This document shows, piece by piece, positions 15,341 through 23,545 of a stretch of 64,000 bases of DNA; within the stretch, counting starts at the first letter, position 1; each line of letters opens with the position of its first letter. Where the stretch lies: positions 248,001 to 312,000 of the forward strand of contig NZ_FYDE01000004.1 in the NCBI RefSeq assembly GCF_900186535.1. The letters are read 5' to 3'. This DNA is from Marasmitruncus massiliensis. Lineage in GTDB: Bacteria; Bacillota; Clostridia; Oscillospirales; Ruminococcaceae. The notes under the pieces are model-generated. The model searched no databases and had not been told where the DNA came from. It saw only the letters and a program-made list of their open reading frames with translations. The translations under genes were made by a program, and so were the position numbers.

Positions 15341-16258
15341 ATGGTGACAGTTGACTATAATGGCAACAAAGGATTTCGCTTATTGAGCATATATGAAACT
15401 TTGAATAAGGGCGAAGTTGTCTCAAAAACACAGCTTGCACAACAGTTTAGTGTAACTGAAAAAACCATTCAGCGTGATATAGACGACCTGAGGGCATATC
15501 TTGCCGATACCCATTTCTCCGAAGGTGAAGTGTCTATTCAATATGACAGGCTACGCGGCGGCTATTATTTAGTCCGCATAGAACGAGAATGGCTTACGAA
15601 TGAAGAGGTCTTAGCTACTTGCAAGATTCTCTTGGAAAGCCGTGCCTTTTGCAAAGAGGAGTTAAATGTTCTGCTTTCTAAACTTTTGATGCAGGTGGCA
15701 CTAAATGACCGCAAGAAGGTTGATGACATGATACGCAATGAGCAGTTTTGCTATATTCCCTTGCGACATGGTAAAAAGCTCTTGGGTGTTTTGTGGGAAT
15801 TATCCCAATATATCACGAAAAACGAAATCATTCGCTTTACATATTGTCGCAAGGATGGCGTACAGCGCGAACATGAAGTCAAGCCGGTAGCGATTATGTT
15901 TTCGGAATACTACTTTTATTTGATTGCATTTATGGCTGATGATAGTAAGGATTTCCCCACTGTATTTCGAGTGGATCGGCTTGATAAGTTATGTGGAACT
16001 AATAAGAAATTTTATGTGCCATACAAGGATAAGTTCAATGATGGGGAATTTCGCAAGCGTGTACAGTTTATGTATTCGGGTGAATTACGGAAGATTACTT
16101 TCGAATACTGTGGACCATCTATCGAATCAGTATTAGACAGACTACCGACAGCAGAGATTTTGTCTGAAAAGGATGGCATTTTTACGATAAAAGTAGAAGT
16201 TTATGGCAACGGCATTGATATGTGGCTGAGAAGTCAGGGAGACTATATAAAAATGTAA
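15341..16258 (+). CDS. WYL-domain transcriptional regulator
   Basis: 305 aa. Residues 10-70 form a DeoR/HTH_11-type winged helix (SKTQLAQQFSVTEKTIQRDI). About residues 140-235 contain the WYL domain with the YFYLIAFMADD and FRVDRLDKL signatures, followed by the C-terminal WCX-like region ending GDYIKM. WYL proteins sense ligands, often nucleotides or nucleic acid, and commonly regulate phage-defence operons. It is transcribed in the same direction as the seven genes that follow, about 110 bases upstream of the first, and is the obvious regulator for them. AAAGGGGG precedes the ATG. Confidence 0.9.
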   Translation: MVTVDYNGNKGFRLLSIYETLNKGEVVSKTQLAQQFSVTEKTIQRDIDDLRAYLADTHFSEGEVSIQYDRLRGGYYLVRIEREWLTNEEVLATCKILLESRAFCKEELNVLLSKLLMQVALNDRKKVDDMIRNEQFCYIPLRHGKKLLGVLWELSQYITKNEIIRFTYCRKDGVQREHEVKPVAIMFSEYYFYLIAFMADDSKDFPTVFRVDRLDKLCGTNKKFYVPYKDKFNDGEFRKRVQFMYSGELRKITFEYCGPSIESVLDRLPTAEILSEKDGIFTIKVEVYGNGIDMWLRSQGDYIKM

Positions 16259-16369
16259 GTCAACAGAATATGGGGATATGAGCTATGGAAAAGAATGAAA
16301 TTACAATCAAAGCAAAGGAAAGCCGCAGTTAGCGAAAAATATAGTCAGAGATGAAAGGAGACAATTATT

Positions 16370-17212
16370 ATGTTATTTTCAGGGGCAAAGAAAGAGGCTT
16401 TCGCAATTCATGAGCGAGCCGTCAGCAAATACAACACAACGCTGGCAAATGTGCAGAAAAAGTGTGAAGAACTCTATGTTACGCGGCAACAGTGCGTTAT
16501 TAAGATTGAGGAAATTGAGAGGCTTATAAATAGTATAGCAAATACGCCAAAAGAGTTTGAGTGTTCCCTATCTCTCATCAAAACAGAACGTATGAAGTTT
16601 CGTGAAACGGAAAGCTATGCCGCTGAAGCTTATCAAAACGCAATTAAATCTGGTGTCGGGGTAGCCGCCAGTGTCGGAGCAGGCGCAGCTGTCGCAAGTT
16701 TGGCACCAACTGCCGCAATGTGGGTTGCCACGACATTTGGCACAGCGTCGACAGGTACAGCAATATCTACGTTGTCAGGCGCTGTTGCTACAAAAGCAGC
16801 ACTTGCTTGGCTTGGAGGTGGCGCACTGACAGCTGGAGGCGCAGGTGTTGCTGGAGGTCAAGCGTTATTAGCATTAGCAGGGCCAATAGGTTGGGGAATC
16901 ACAGCCTTTACAACGGCAGGGTCTGTTGTTGCACTCGGAAGCAAGAACAAAAAAATCTCCAATGAAGCCATTGAGGAAGCAAAGGAGATAACTATTGCTG
17001 GGGCGAAGTTAAACGAAACTGGTGCGGTTGTTTCTAATATACACAGCGAAACAAAGTTGTTGCTTGACAATATCAAAGAGCAACTAAGCCAAGCTAATCC
17101 GTTAGAGGGATGTGACTATTCCGCTATATCGAGCGATGAACAGCTTTTACTCGGCACTTTGGTTAATAATACACTTTCGTTGGCAGTAATGCTTAATAAA
17201 ACAGTAGCGTAG
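16370..17212 (+). CDS. Helical protein with Gly/Ala-rich membrane-type domain
   Basis: 280 aa. Residues 1-90 form a long helical, coiled-coil-like region with paired Cys. Residues 95-190 are a hydrophobic Gly/Ala/Thr-rich stretch (AASVGAGAAVASLAP, GGGALTAGGAGVAGG, LAGPIGWGITA) that could form glycine-zipper hairpins inserting in a membrane. Residues 195-280 return to helical and amphipathic. There is no signal peptide. AAAGGAG lies upstream. It is the first gene after the WYL regulator and is followed 11 bases later by 17224-18663, which has a similar hydrophobic module. A pore-forming or membrane-remodelling effector is a guess from composition only. Confidence 0.7.
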   Translation: MLFSGAKKEAFAIHERAVSKYNTTLANVQKKCEELYVTRQQCVIKIEEIERLINSIANTPKEFECSLSLIKTERMKFRETESYAAEAYQNAIKSGVGVAASVGAGAAVASLAPTAAMWVATTFGTASTGTAISTLSGAVATKAALAWLGGGALTAGGAGVAGGQALLALAGPIGWGITAFTTAGSVVALGSKNKKISNEAIEEAKEITIAGAKLNETGAVVSNIHSETKLLLDNIKEQLSQANPLEGCDYSAISSDEQLLLGTLVNNTLSLAVMLNKTVA

Positions 17213-17223
17213 AGGTCATGACC

Positions 17224-18663
17224 ATGGACATTTCATCAATTATTAAAAGCACACAGGAACAAGCAGTCGCCTCTTGGATAGATTACCTTAATCAACTGCG
17301 CCTTAAGGAGCTGATATCCAATCTTGCTAAGCAAGACACTAATCTTGAGGGAGCACTGAGTGAACTTCAAAAATTAAAGGATTTTGTAGGTGATACTGCT
17401 CACATACTCGGTAGTAAATTAACCAAACACGGTGAAATAGCTGAACACGCTCAAGTCAACATATCTAACGCACGCAAAATTATTGAGGGGTTAAAGAGTG
17501 AATACTCCTTTCAAGGTGTGGGCAGAACGGCCCCCGAAGATTATTTGCGAGACGGAATAAAAATACAGTCAAAATTTTATACTGGTAGCTTAGGAAATAA
17601 AACGTTTGAGGCTATTAAAGGACATTTGGACAAATATCCTGATTTTATTCGTAATGGCGGTAAATACGAAATTCCCAAAGATCAGTACGATAAAATCACA
17701 GAATTGCTTAGCAAACCATTGTCACAACTTAGTCGCAGTGAGTATACTTTTGTAAAACAGATTAGGGATTGGGAAATGAAAAACGGGATCTCATTCTCTG
17801 ATAAAGTAAATTCAAGCGTTGTTGATTATGCCGATGTCCAACAGTGCGAAATTGATGATACCATCAAGAAAGAGCAAGATAAAATAGAGGAAACCGACCA
17901 AAAGCGTCGTGAGGAATTCCATGAAGAAAGCAAGCCGACGCTTCAAGAGGGCTTAAAGGCTACTGGCGTTTCAGCCGCTGTCGAAGGAGGTATGAGTTTT
18001 TGCTTAGGTGTGGCAAAAAAGCTGAAGTCTGGCAAGAAACTGGGAGAGTTTACAGAGCAAGATTGGAAAGATGTTGGAATAGACACCGCCCTAGGAGCCG
18101 GTAAAGGTGCAATTCGAGGTGCAAGCGTCTATACGCTAACCAATTTCACAGCTACGCCTGCTGCCGTAGCTTCTGCGCTGGTTACTGCGTCGTTTGGCAT
18201 GGCAGCACAAGCACAACTGCTGCATAAAGGCGAGATTACTACAGAGGAGTTCATCGAGAATTCAGAGGTTGTCTGCCTTGACGTAACAGTTAGTGCCATT
18301 GCTTCGGTAATGGGTCAAGTGCTAATTCCTGTTCCTGTTCTCGGTGCGGTTGTTGGTAACGCTGTCGGGATGTTTATGTATAGCATAGCGAAAGATAACC
18401 TCTCGGAACAAGAACAGACGTTGGTGCTCGGATATAATGAGACTATGCAGAAGCTGAACGAGCAGTTAGACACACACTACAAGGCTCTCATTGAACTGCT
18501 CAAGCAAGAGTTTGCCAAGTTTAAGTCCGTTATCGAACTTGCGTTTAACCTAAACGTGAACATTGCTTTTTCGGGCTCAATTACATTGGCCCGATATCTC
18601 GGATGTTCCGATGAGAAAATTCTCAAAGATAAAGTGGCTGTTGATGCGTTTTTCCTTGATTAA
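17224..18663 (+). CDS. Large helical protein with C-terminal glycine-zipper-like domain
   Basis: 479 aa from the second ATG (17224), because AGAGG is 8 bases upstream of it and only 2 from the first. Residues 1-240 are helical and charged, ending in a Lys/Glu/Gln coiled coil. About residues 245-400 are small-residue-rich and hydrophobic (ALGAGKGAIRGASVY, TPAAVASALVTASFGMA, LIPVPVLGAVVGNAVGMF). The order ALGAGKGA, then TPA, then GEITTEEF, then a hydrophobic segment with IPV..LGAVVG, is mirrored in the 22030 protein's C-terminal half. That points to a shared domain with different N-termini. Function unknown; membrane association is inferred. Confidence 0.7.
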   Translation: MDISSIIKSTQEQAVASWIDYLNQLRLKELISNLAKQDTNLEGALSELQKLKDFVGDTAHILGSKLTKHGEIAEHAQVNISNARKIIEGLKSEYSFQGVGRTAPEDYLRDGIKIQSKFYTGSLGNKTFEAIKGHLDKYPDFIRNGGKYEIPKDQYDKITELLSKPLSQLSRSEYTFVKQIRDWEMKNGISFSDKVNSSVVDYADVQQCEIDDTIKKEQDKIEETDQKRREEFHEESKPTLQEGLKATGVSAAVEGGMSFCLGVAKKLKSGKKLGEFTEQDWKDVGIDTALGAGKGAIRGASVYTLTNFTATPAAVASALVTASFGMAAQAQLLHKGEITTEEFIENSEVVCLDVTVSAIASVMGQVLIPVPVLGAVVGNAVGMFMYSIAKDNLSEQEQTLVLGYNETMQKLNEQLDTHYKALIELLKQEFAKFKSVIELAFNLNVNIAFSGSITLARYLGCSDEKILKDKVAVDAFFLD

Positions 18664-18693
18664 TGACCAACTAAAATATAAAGGAGAGTAAAA

Positions 18694-19218
18694 ATGAACA
18701 ATAATGAGCATGATTACGAGGACGATTTGATGTCGGATTTGCAAGACTTTGAGTATAAGGAAATGTTGGAAAAGGCTGACAACGTAGTATTGGGCTTTGT
18801 TGCCACAACCGGGGCGACAGGTGCTATACCAATACCATTTGCCGATGCTCCATTGCTTATTGGCGAGCAAGTGGCAATGATGGTCGCCATTAACGCCATA
18901 TTCAAGTTTGACGTGAGCAAAGACGCATTGAAATCACTTGCTACTGTTGCAATAGGTGTCGGCGGCGCAACGGTGGCTGGCAAGACTATTGTCGCCAATG
19001 CGTTGAAGTTCATTCCCGGCGTGGGTTCCGTTACGGGTGGAGCTATATCAGCAGCAACGGCGGCTTTTATTACACTTACACTTGGCAAGGCATATATACA
19101 AGTGTGCAAAATTATAAAAATGGGCAAGCTAAACCAAGATGATCTAACAAAAAAAGCAGGTGCCGACGCGCTGAAGGTAGCGTTTAAGGAGCAGCTTAAA
19201 AAGAATAAGCAGAAATAG
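18694..19218 (+). CDS. DUF697 (YcjF-type) protein without a GTPase domain
   Basis: 174 aa. About residues 30-155 match the DUF697 pattern: IPIPFADAPLLIGEQVAMM, a central hydrophobic helix, then FIPGVGSVTGGAISAATAA. In most proteins this membrane-associated domain is fused to an Era-like GTPase. Here nothing resembling a G domain precedes it and the N-terminus is only a 30-residue acidic helix. AAAGGAG lies upstream of the ATG. It is the third gene in the row with a small-residue hydrophobic domain. Role inferred: membrane-associated component of the WYL-linked system. Confidence 0.8.
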   Translation: MNNNEHDYEDDLMSDLQDFEYKEMLEKADNVVLGFVATTGATGAIPIPFADAPLLIGEQVAMMVAINAIFKFDVSKDALKSLATVAIGVGGATVAGKTIVANALKFIPGVGSVTGGAISAATAAFITLTLGKAYIQVCKIIKMGKLNQDDLTKKAGADALKVAFKEQLKKNKQK

Positions 19219-19446
19219 CAATTATAACAGCTGACAGGTACTCTTCTTGAGTATCAGTCGGCTGTTACTGATGCAGATGACGCTATACTTAATTGACAAG
19301 ACTCTTACAAAGATGGTTTGTTATTTGTGCAGTCTCCAATGGAGCAAATGCTACATATAAAACTAATTTGATACAAGTGCAAAGTAAACAATGCGAAGAA
19401 TTTTGGCAAGAGTTTATTTAATGTTTTAAGAAGTGAGGTAAATAAA
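19219..19446. other. Intergenic stretch with a strong hairpin
   Basis: ACAGCTGAC...GTCGGCTGT with inner GGTACTC/GAGTATC forms a ~40-base hairpin right after the DUF697 gene (about 19229-19266), without a T-run. Beyond it is a short TTG frame of about 41 codons without a ribosome site. It separates the first three membrane-type genes from the ATPase/nuclease half. Confidence 0.45.
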
Positions 19447-20514
19447 ATGGCAAAGACAATTAAATTTAATCTTATCTGTAACGGAAACCCAGTAAGAACT
19501 TTAGATGACCTGCGCAATAATTTTTCCATTGAGGATGTACTTGAATATTACAAAAATCAATTGCTTCAAAGATGGCTTACCGTGCGAGGATACTCCGAAG
19601 AATTGAAAAAACTGGAATCAATTAAAGAGTCAGAAGACTTGCCTCTGATAAAAGCCTTAATTGATCTTTTTGAAGTGGAAGTTGATTCGTCCGTGATAGA
19701 AAAAGACACTTACATTTTAGGCTATAAAAAAGAAAGTGAGTTTCTTGCAAAAGAATATGAGATACAGTCATACAAGATTTCTTCAATTATTAGCGACTAC
19801 CATTCAGAATATCAACAACTTGTAGCTACTATTATTGAGAACAAGAATGATATTGCAAAAATCAAAGCTGCTGTCAAAACAATTGATGAAAATTATCACG
19901 CCATATATGAATTGGATTATAGAACGTTGTTCAATATATCACTTTTATATGCTCCAATGACAATCTTTGTAATGCTTATGCGTGAGAATATGAGAAATAA
20001 ATATCTGCCAGCAAATGATGATAAGATTGCAAATTATAGCAAACTCAGTAATAATAACACTTACTATGCAGATAGCATGACTTCATTAAATGGTATTTTC
20101 TCAAGAATACTGAAAGTAACAGAAGAAATTGCCAGTCGAGACATAGATGCTGAGAGACTTGAAAATACACAATCTCAGACAGATGCTAAAATGCGCGCTT
20201 ATTTAAAAAATGATTGTTATGTAATGTACGCCGCAATTATTGAACTGACAAAATCGTACTCAGAATTGAAGGAAATTTTGGGAGATAATCTTTGTGAATT
20301 TGCTGGTGTTACAGATGGTTACTGGAAAGATGTTGAACCAAAAGGCAAGCGTTATTTAATTCTTAAAATGGAGCCTGGCAACTTTATTCGTTCTGCAGGT
20401 GAATCTAGAGGCGATCTGGATTCCAGCGTTATTAAAAATAGATTCGTGATTCTTGATGGAATCGATTACAAAAGTAACAATACAAACGATAAGTTGCTAT
20501 ATATGGAGGTGTAA
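19447..20514 (+). CDS. Unknown 355-aa protein of the WYL-linked cluster
   Basis: A soluble, mostly helical protein. The first 60 residues (IKFNLICNGNPVRTLDDLR, then a helical part with RWLTVRGY) look like a compact module. About residues 60-160 are coiled-coil-like, and the C-terminal 70 residues are of mixed strand character (YLILKMEPGNF, RFVILDGIDY). I do not recognise a family. GAGG precedes the ATG. It ends 3 bases before the AAA+ ATPase, which implies a tight operon and probably a physical partner of that ATPase. Confidence 0.7.
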   Translation: MAKTIKFNLICNGNPVRTLDDLRNNFSIEDVLEYYKNQLLQRWLTVRGYSEELKKLESIKESEDLPLIKALIDLFEVEVDSSVIEKDTYILGYKKESEFLAKEYEIQSYKISSIISDYHSEYQQLVATIIENKNDIAKIKAAVKTIDENYHAIYELDYRTLFNISLLYAPMTIFVMLMRENMRNKYLPANDDKIANYSKLSNNNTYYADSMTSLNGIFSRILKVTEEIASRDIDAERLENTQSQTDAKMRAYLKNDCYVMYAAIIELTKSYSELKEILGDNLCEFAGVTDGYWKDVEPKGKRYLILKMEPGNFIRSAGESRGDLDSSVIKNRFVILDGIDYKSNNTNDKLLYMEV

Positions 20515-20517
20515 TTC

Positions 20518-22020
20518 ATGCAAAAAAAATTCGAGGATATTCTTGCCTCTTATGTTGATGCACTACATCCCATTATCTATATTAACCACTTTGACTTTTC
20601 GGTAATTGATGATGCATTAAAAAATATTGGTCAGGGAGTTAAGATCGCAGAGTTTAATAATGCACTTGGAGCAATTGACTTCCAAACGAAAAGTCCCATG
20701 TTGGAATGCGATTTAGAACATTTCTTAAAATTGTCTATGGATGATGGATTCGAAATCGATACATTTATTGTTCTTAAAGATGTTCACCAAGAAATGGAAC
20801 ACCCCAAAATCATTGCTTTGCTTAAAAGAATTGCAGAGGACAACTTATATCGCGACGATTACCACTGTACTGTTTTTATTGTTTCCTCTAAGACAGTCAT
20901 TCCTTTGGAGCTTGAAAATTATATAACAGTTTTTGATATACCATTGCCAACAAATATTGAAATTATGGCAATTATTAATGATTTCATAAATGACTTGAAT
21001 ATTCAAGCTCCGCAAGAGGTTCTCAATGATATTACCCTTTCATTCAAAGGTCTAAACGAGTTTCAAATCAAACAGATTCTTAATTTAGCATATCAAGATG
21101 GTGGTTGCATTGATGCTGAGGATAAGCAGTTAATTTTGAAGGAGAAAGAACAGTTCATAAAAAAGGCTGGAATGCTTGAAATCGTTAACTTTAGGGAAAC
21201 AATTAACGATATTGGTGGATTGGAAAACTTAAAAGAATGGCTGAGAAAAAAAGCGAAAATATTTGCGAGCCTTGATAAGGCAATTAAGTTTGGTGTTGAT
21301 ATCCCTAAGGGAATTATGATTATCGGTATGCCAGGTTGTGGTAAGAGCTTAACAGCTAAGGCAACTGCTGATTTGTTTCAGATTCCTCTAGTTAGATTAG
21401 ATGTAGGAAGACTTCTCGGAAAATATGTTGGTGAATCTGAGGATAATATGCGAAAAGCACTCAAGCTTTCCGAGGCAATTAGTCCCTGTGTTTTATGGAT
21501 TGATGAAATTGAAAAAGCTTTTGCCGGTGTTGGAGGTGACGGAGGCGGTAGCGATGTTACTACTCGCCTGTTTGGACAATTTTTAACATGGATGCAGGAA
21601 AAAGAAAATACTGTATTTATCGTTGCAACTGCAAATGATATTTCAAAAATGCCTCCCGAATTTTTACGAAAGGGCAGATTTGATGAGTTGTTTTTTGTTG
21701 ATCTACCAAATGGTGAGGAAAGAAGAAAGATTCTTGAAATTCATTTAAAGAAACGAAGCAAATGGAACAAAGGTATTGACTCAATTGCTTTAATAAAAGA
21801 AACGGATGGATTTAATGGTGCAGACTTGGAGGCAGTTGTCAAAGATACTATTGAACTTGCATTTATAGATGGCAGAACAACACTCACAACAGCAAATTTA
21901 ATAAAATCTATTAAGGATACAAAATCAATCTCCAGCACCTTAAAAGAAAAAATCTCACAAATCAAAGAGACCATTAGCAAAATTGATATAAAGCCGGCGA
22001 GTAGAGCTGACGAAAAATAG
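20518..22020 (+). CDS. AAA+ ATPase, Ycf46-like
   Basis: 500 aa. Residues 1-190 form the degenerate RecA-like N-terminal half typical of Ycf46-type ATPases (VLKDVH near 87, VIPLELENY near 128). The active AAA module follows: Walker A GMPGCGKS (270-277), Walker B WIDEIE (327-332), sensor 1 ATAND (370-374) and arginine finger in RKGRFDE (382-388). Such enzymes form hexamers that remodel proteins. Adjacent genes encode a possible adaptor and a nuclease/membrane protein, so it may sense or activate them. GGAGGTG lies upstream of the ATG. Confidence 0.88.
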   Translation: MQKKFEDILASYVDALHPIIYINHFDFSVIDDALKNIGQGVKIAEFNNALGAIDFQTKSPMLECDLEHFLKLSMDDGFEIDTFIVLKDVHQEMEHPKIIALLKRIAEDNLYRDDYHCTVFIVSSKTVIPLELENYITVFDIPLPTNIEIMAIINDFINDLNIQAPQEVLNDITLSFKGLNEFQIKQILNLAYQDGGCIDAEDKQLILKEKEQFIKKAGMLEIVNFRETINDIGGLENLKEWLRKKAKIFASLDKAIKFGVDIPKGIMIIGMPGCGKSLTAKATADLFQIPLVRLDVGRLLGKYVGESEDNMRKALKLSEAISPCVLWIDEIEKAFAGVGGDGGGSDVTTRLFGQFLTWMQEKENTVFIVATANDISKMPPEFLRKGRFDELFFVDLPNGEERRKILEIHLKKRSKWNKGIDSIALIKETDGFNGADLEAVVKDTIELAFIDGRTTLTTANLIKSIKDTKSISSTLKEKISQIKETISKIDIKPASRADEK

Positions 22021-22029
22021 GAGAATATT

Positions 22030-23541
22030 ATGGATGAAAATATGAACGACAATCTTTTACTTATTGATGATATGCTCCAACCACCAATAGGCGTAGATGT
22101 GGGAATAAAACTTAAACCAATTCAAAAGCAATTTATGCAGAGTTATATTGCCCATAAAGATGAAATGCCTGTTGAAAAATGGCTTATCATGGAAATGAAG
22201 GCAAATTTGCCGGAAAAACCAGATATGGAAATTGCAGCAATAAGCTCTGAAATAATATCAACCATAAAAACCAGCGAGGAGAAAAAGGCTTCTCTAGAGA
22301 AAGCTATTGCAAATGGAAGAAGTAAGGAATCGTGGTTTGCCAGTGAAGCGAAAAACGCCACCTCATTTATGAGTGCTCAAGAAGCATCGACCTATCTGAA
22401 AAGCTTGGATAAAGCGCTTAATAATGCTAACGAGTCGCTGTATAGCACTATTTCAACACAAGCTGGTGTTATAAATCTTAACCCACATTTAGATGGATTT
22501 ATAGCAGAACAATACCATGCACAGACGTTTAACTTAAATGCAGAAGCAACAGGCAGCCAATATCGTGCAAAAGTATTGCAGCCTGATGGTACTGGATACA
22601 CTAAAAATTCGGTTGATGTTGTGATTATGGACGACAATGGAAAAGTTGTAAAACGTTATCAATCCAAGTACTGTAAGGATGCAGAAGCAACAGCGAAGGC
22701 TTTTGATAATGGAGATTATCGTGGTCAGCAAAAATTAGTGCCAGAAGATCAAAGTGCAGAAATTCAAAAGAAAAATACTACCGTACTGGAAGCACCTGAT
22801 GGAACAACAAGCAATCCGCTTACAAAGCAAACGGCGAAAGAATTACAAAAAGAGGCACAAAGTGGAAATTGGAATGACCTTAATTGGAATAATTACCGAG
22901 CTAAGGACTTAGCATTAGGCATTGGAAAGCAGGCTGGACAGGCAGCTCTTTTGGGAGCATCTATTGGTGTAGGATTCGATGTCGCGCAAAAAGTATGGAG
23001 CAAAGAAGAGATTAATGGCGAAGAAATTGTAGAGACAGCACTATCTTCTGGCGCAGACTTTGGCGTTAAGGCTGCCGCCGCTGGAGCTCTAAAGGTCGGT
23101 GCCGAGAAAGGTATTATTTCTGTAATTCCCAAAGGTACGCCTGCAGGTACTATAGCCAATATTGCATTTGTCGCAGTAGAGAACGCCAAGGTTATTGGCA
23201 AAATGGCTACTGGTGAGCTAACTGTCAAAGAAGGCATGGATAAAATGGAGCAAGTGACGGTGTCCACTGTCGCTGGCATTTCAACAAGCGTAAAGGGCGC
23301 AGCCCTTGGAGCAACCATTGGGACTGTATGTGGTCCAATCGGCACTGCTGTTGGGGGATTCATCGGAGGCACAGTAGGCTATATGGCGGGTTCAAAAATT
23401 GGCGAAACTATCGCTAAAAGTGTACAGAAAATCAGAGAAAACACTCGAGAAGTGCTCAAATCCATAAGTGGTGCTATTTTATCAGGAGTTGGCAATTTTT
23501 GTAGCGGCGTGACGAGTTTTTGCAGTCTGTTTGGGTGGTAA
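22030..23541 (+). CDS. PD-(D/E)xK-like nuclease fused to glycine-zipper-type domain
   Basis: 503 aa. Residues 1-140 are a helical N-terminus. Residues 150-245 contain Glu160 in an initial helix, then a beta-hairpin with NSVDVVI (Asp196), then RYQSKY (Gln211-Ser-Lys213) and DYRGQQKLVPEDQ. That order fits a PD-(D/E)xK fold with Gln in place of the usual Glu. Residues 290-470 are Gly/Ala-rich and hydrophobic (AALLGASIGVGF, GAALGATIGTVCGPIGTAVGG), of the same style as 17224-18663. There is no signal peptide. AGGAG upstream; 9 bases after the ATPase gene. It is probably the effector of the cluster: DNA cleavage at, or coupled with, the membrane. The catalytic assignment is inference. Confidence 0.68.
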   Translation: MDENMNDNLLLIDDMLQPPIGVDVGIKLKPIQKQFMQSYIAHKDEMPVEKWLIMEMKANLPEKPDMEIAAISSEIISTIKTSEEKKASLEKAIANGRSKESWFASEAKNATSFMSAQEASTYLKSLDKALNNANESLYSTISTQAGVINLNPHLDGFIAEQYHAQTFNLNAEATGSQYRAKVLQPDGTGYTKNSVDVVIMDDNGKVVKRYQSKYCKDAEATAKAFDNGDYRGQQKLVPEDQSAEIQKKNTTVLEAPDGTTSNPLTKQTAKELQKEAQSGNWNDLNWNNYRAKDLALGIGKQAGQAALLGASIGVGFDVAQKVWSKEEINGEEIVETALSSGADFGVKAAAAGALKVGAEKGIISVIPKGTPAGTIANIAFVAVENAKVIGKMATGELTVKEGMDKMEQVTVSTVAGISTSVKGAALGATIGTVCGPIGTAVGGFIGGTVGYMAGSKIGETIAKSVQKIRENTREVLKSISGAILSGVGNFCSGVTSFCSLFGW

Positions 23542-23545
23542 GGTT

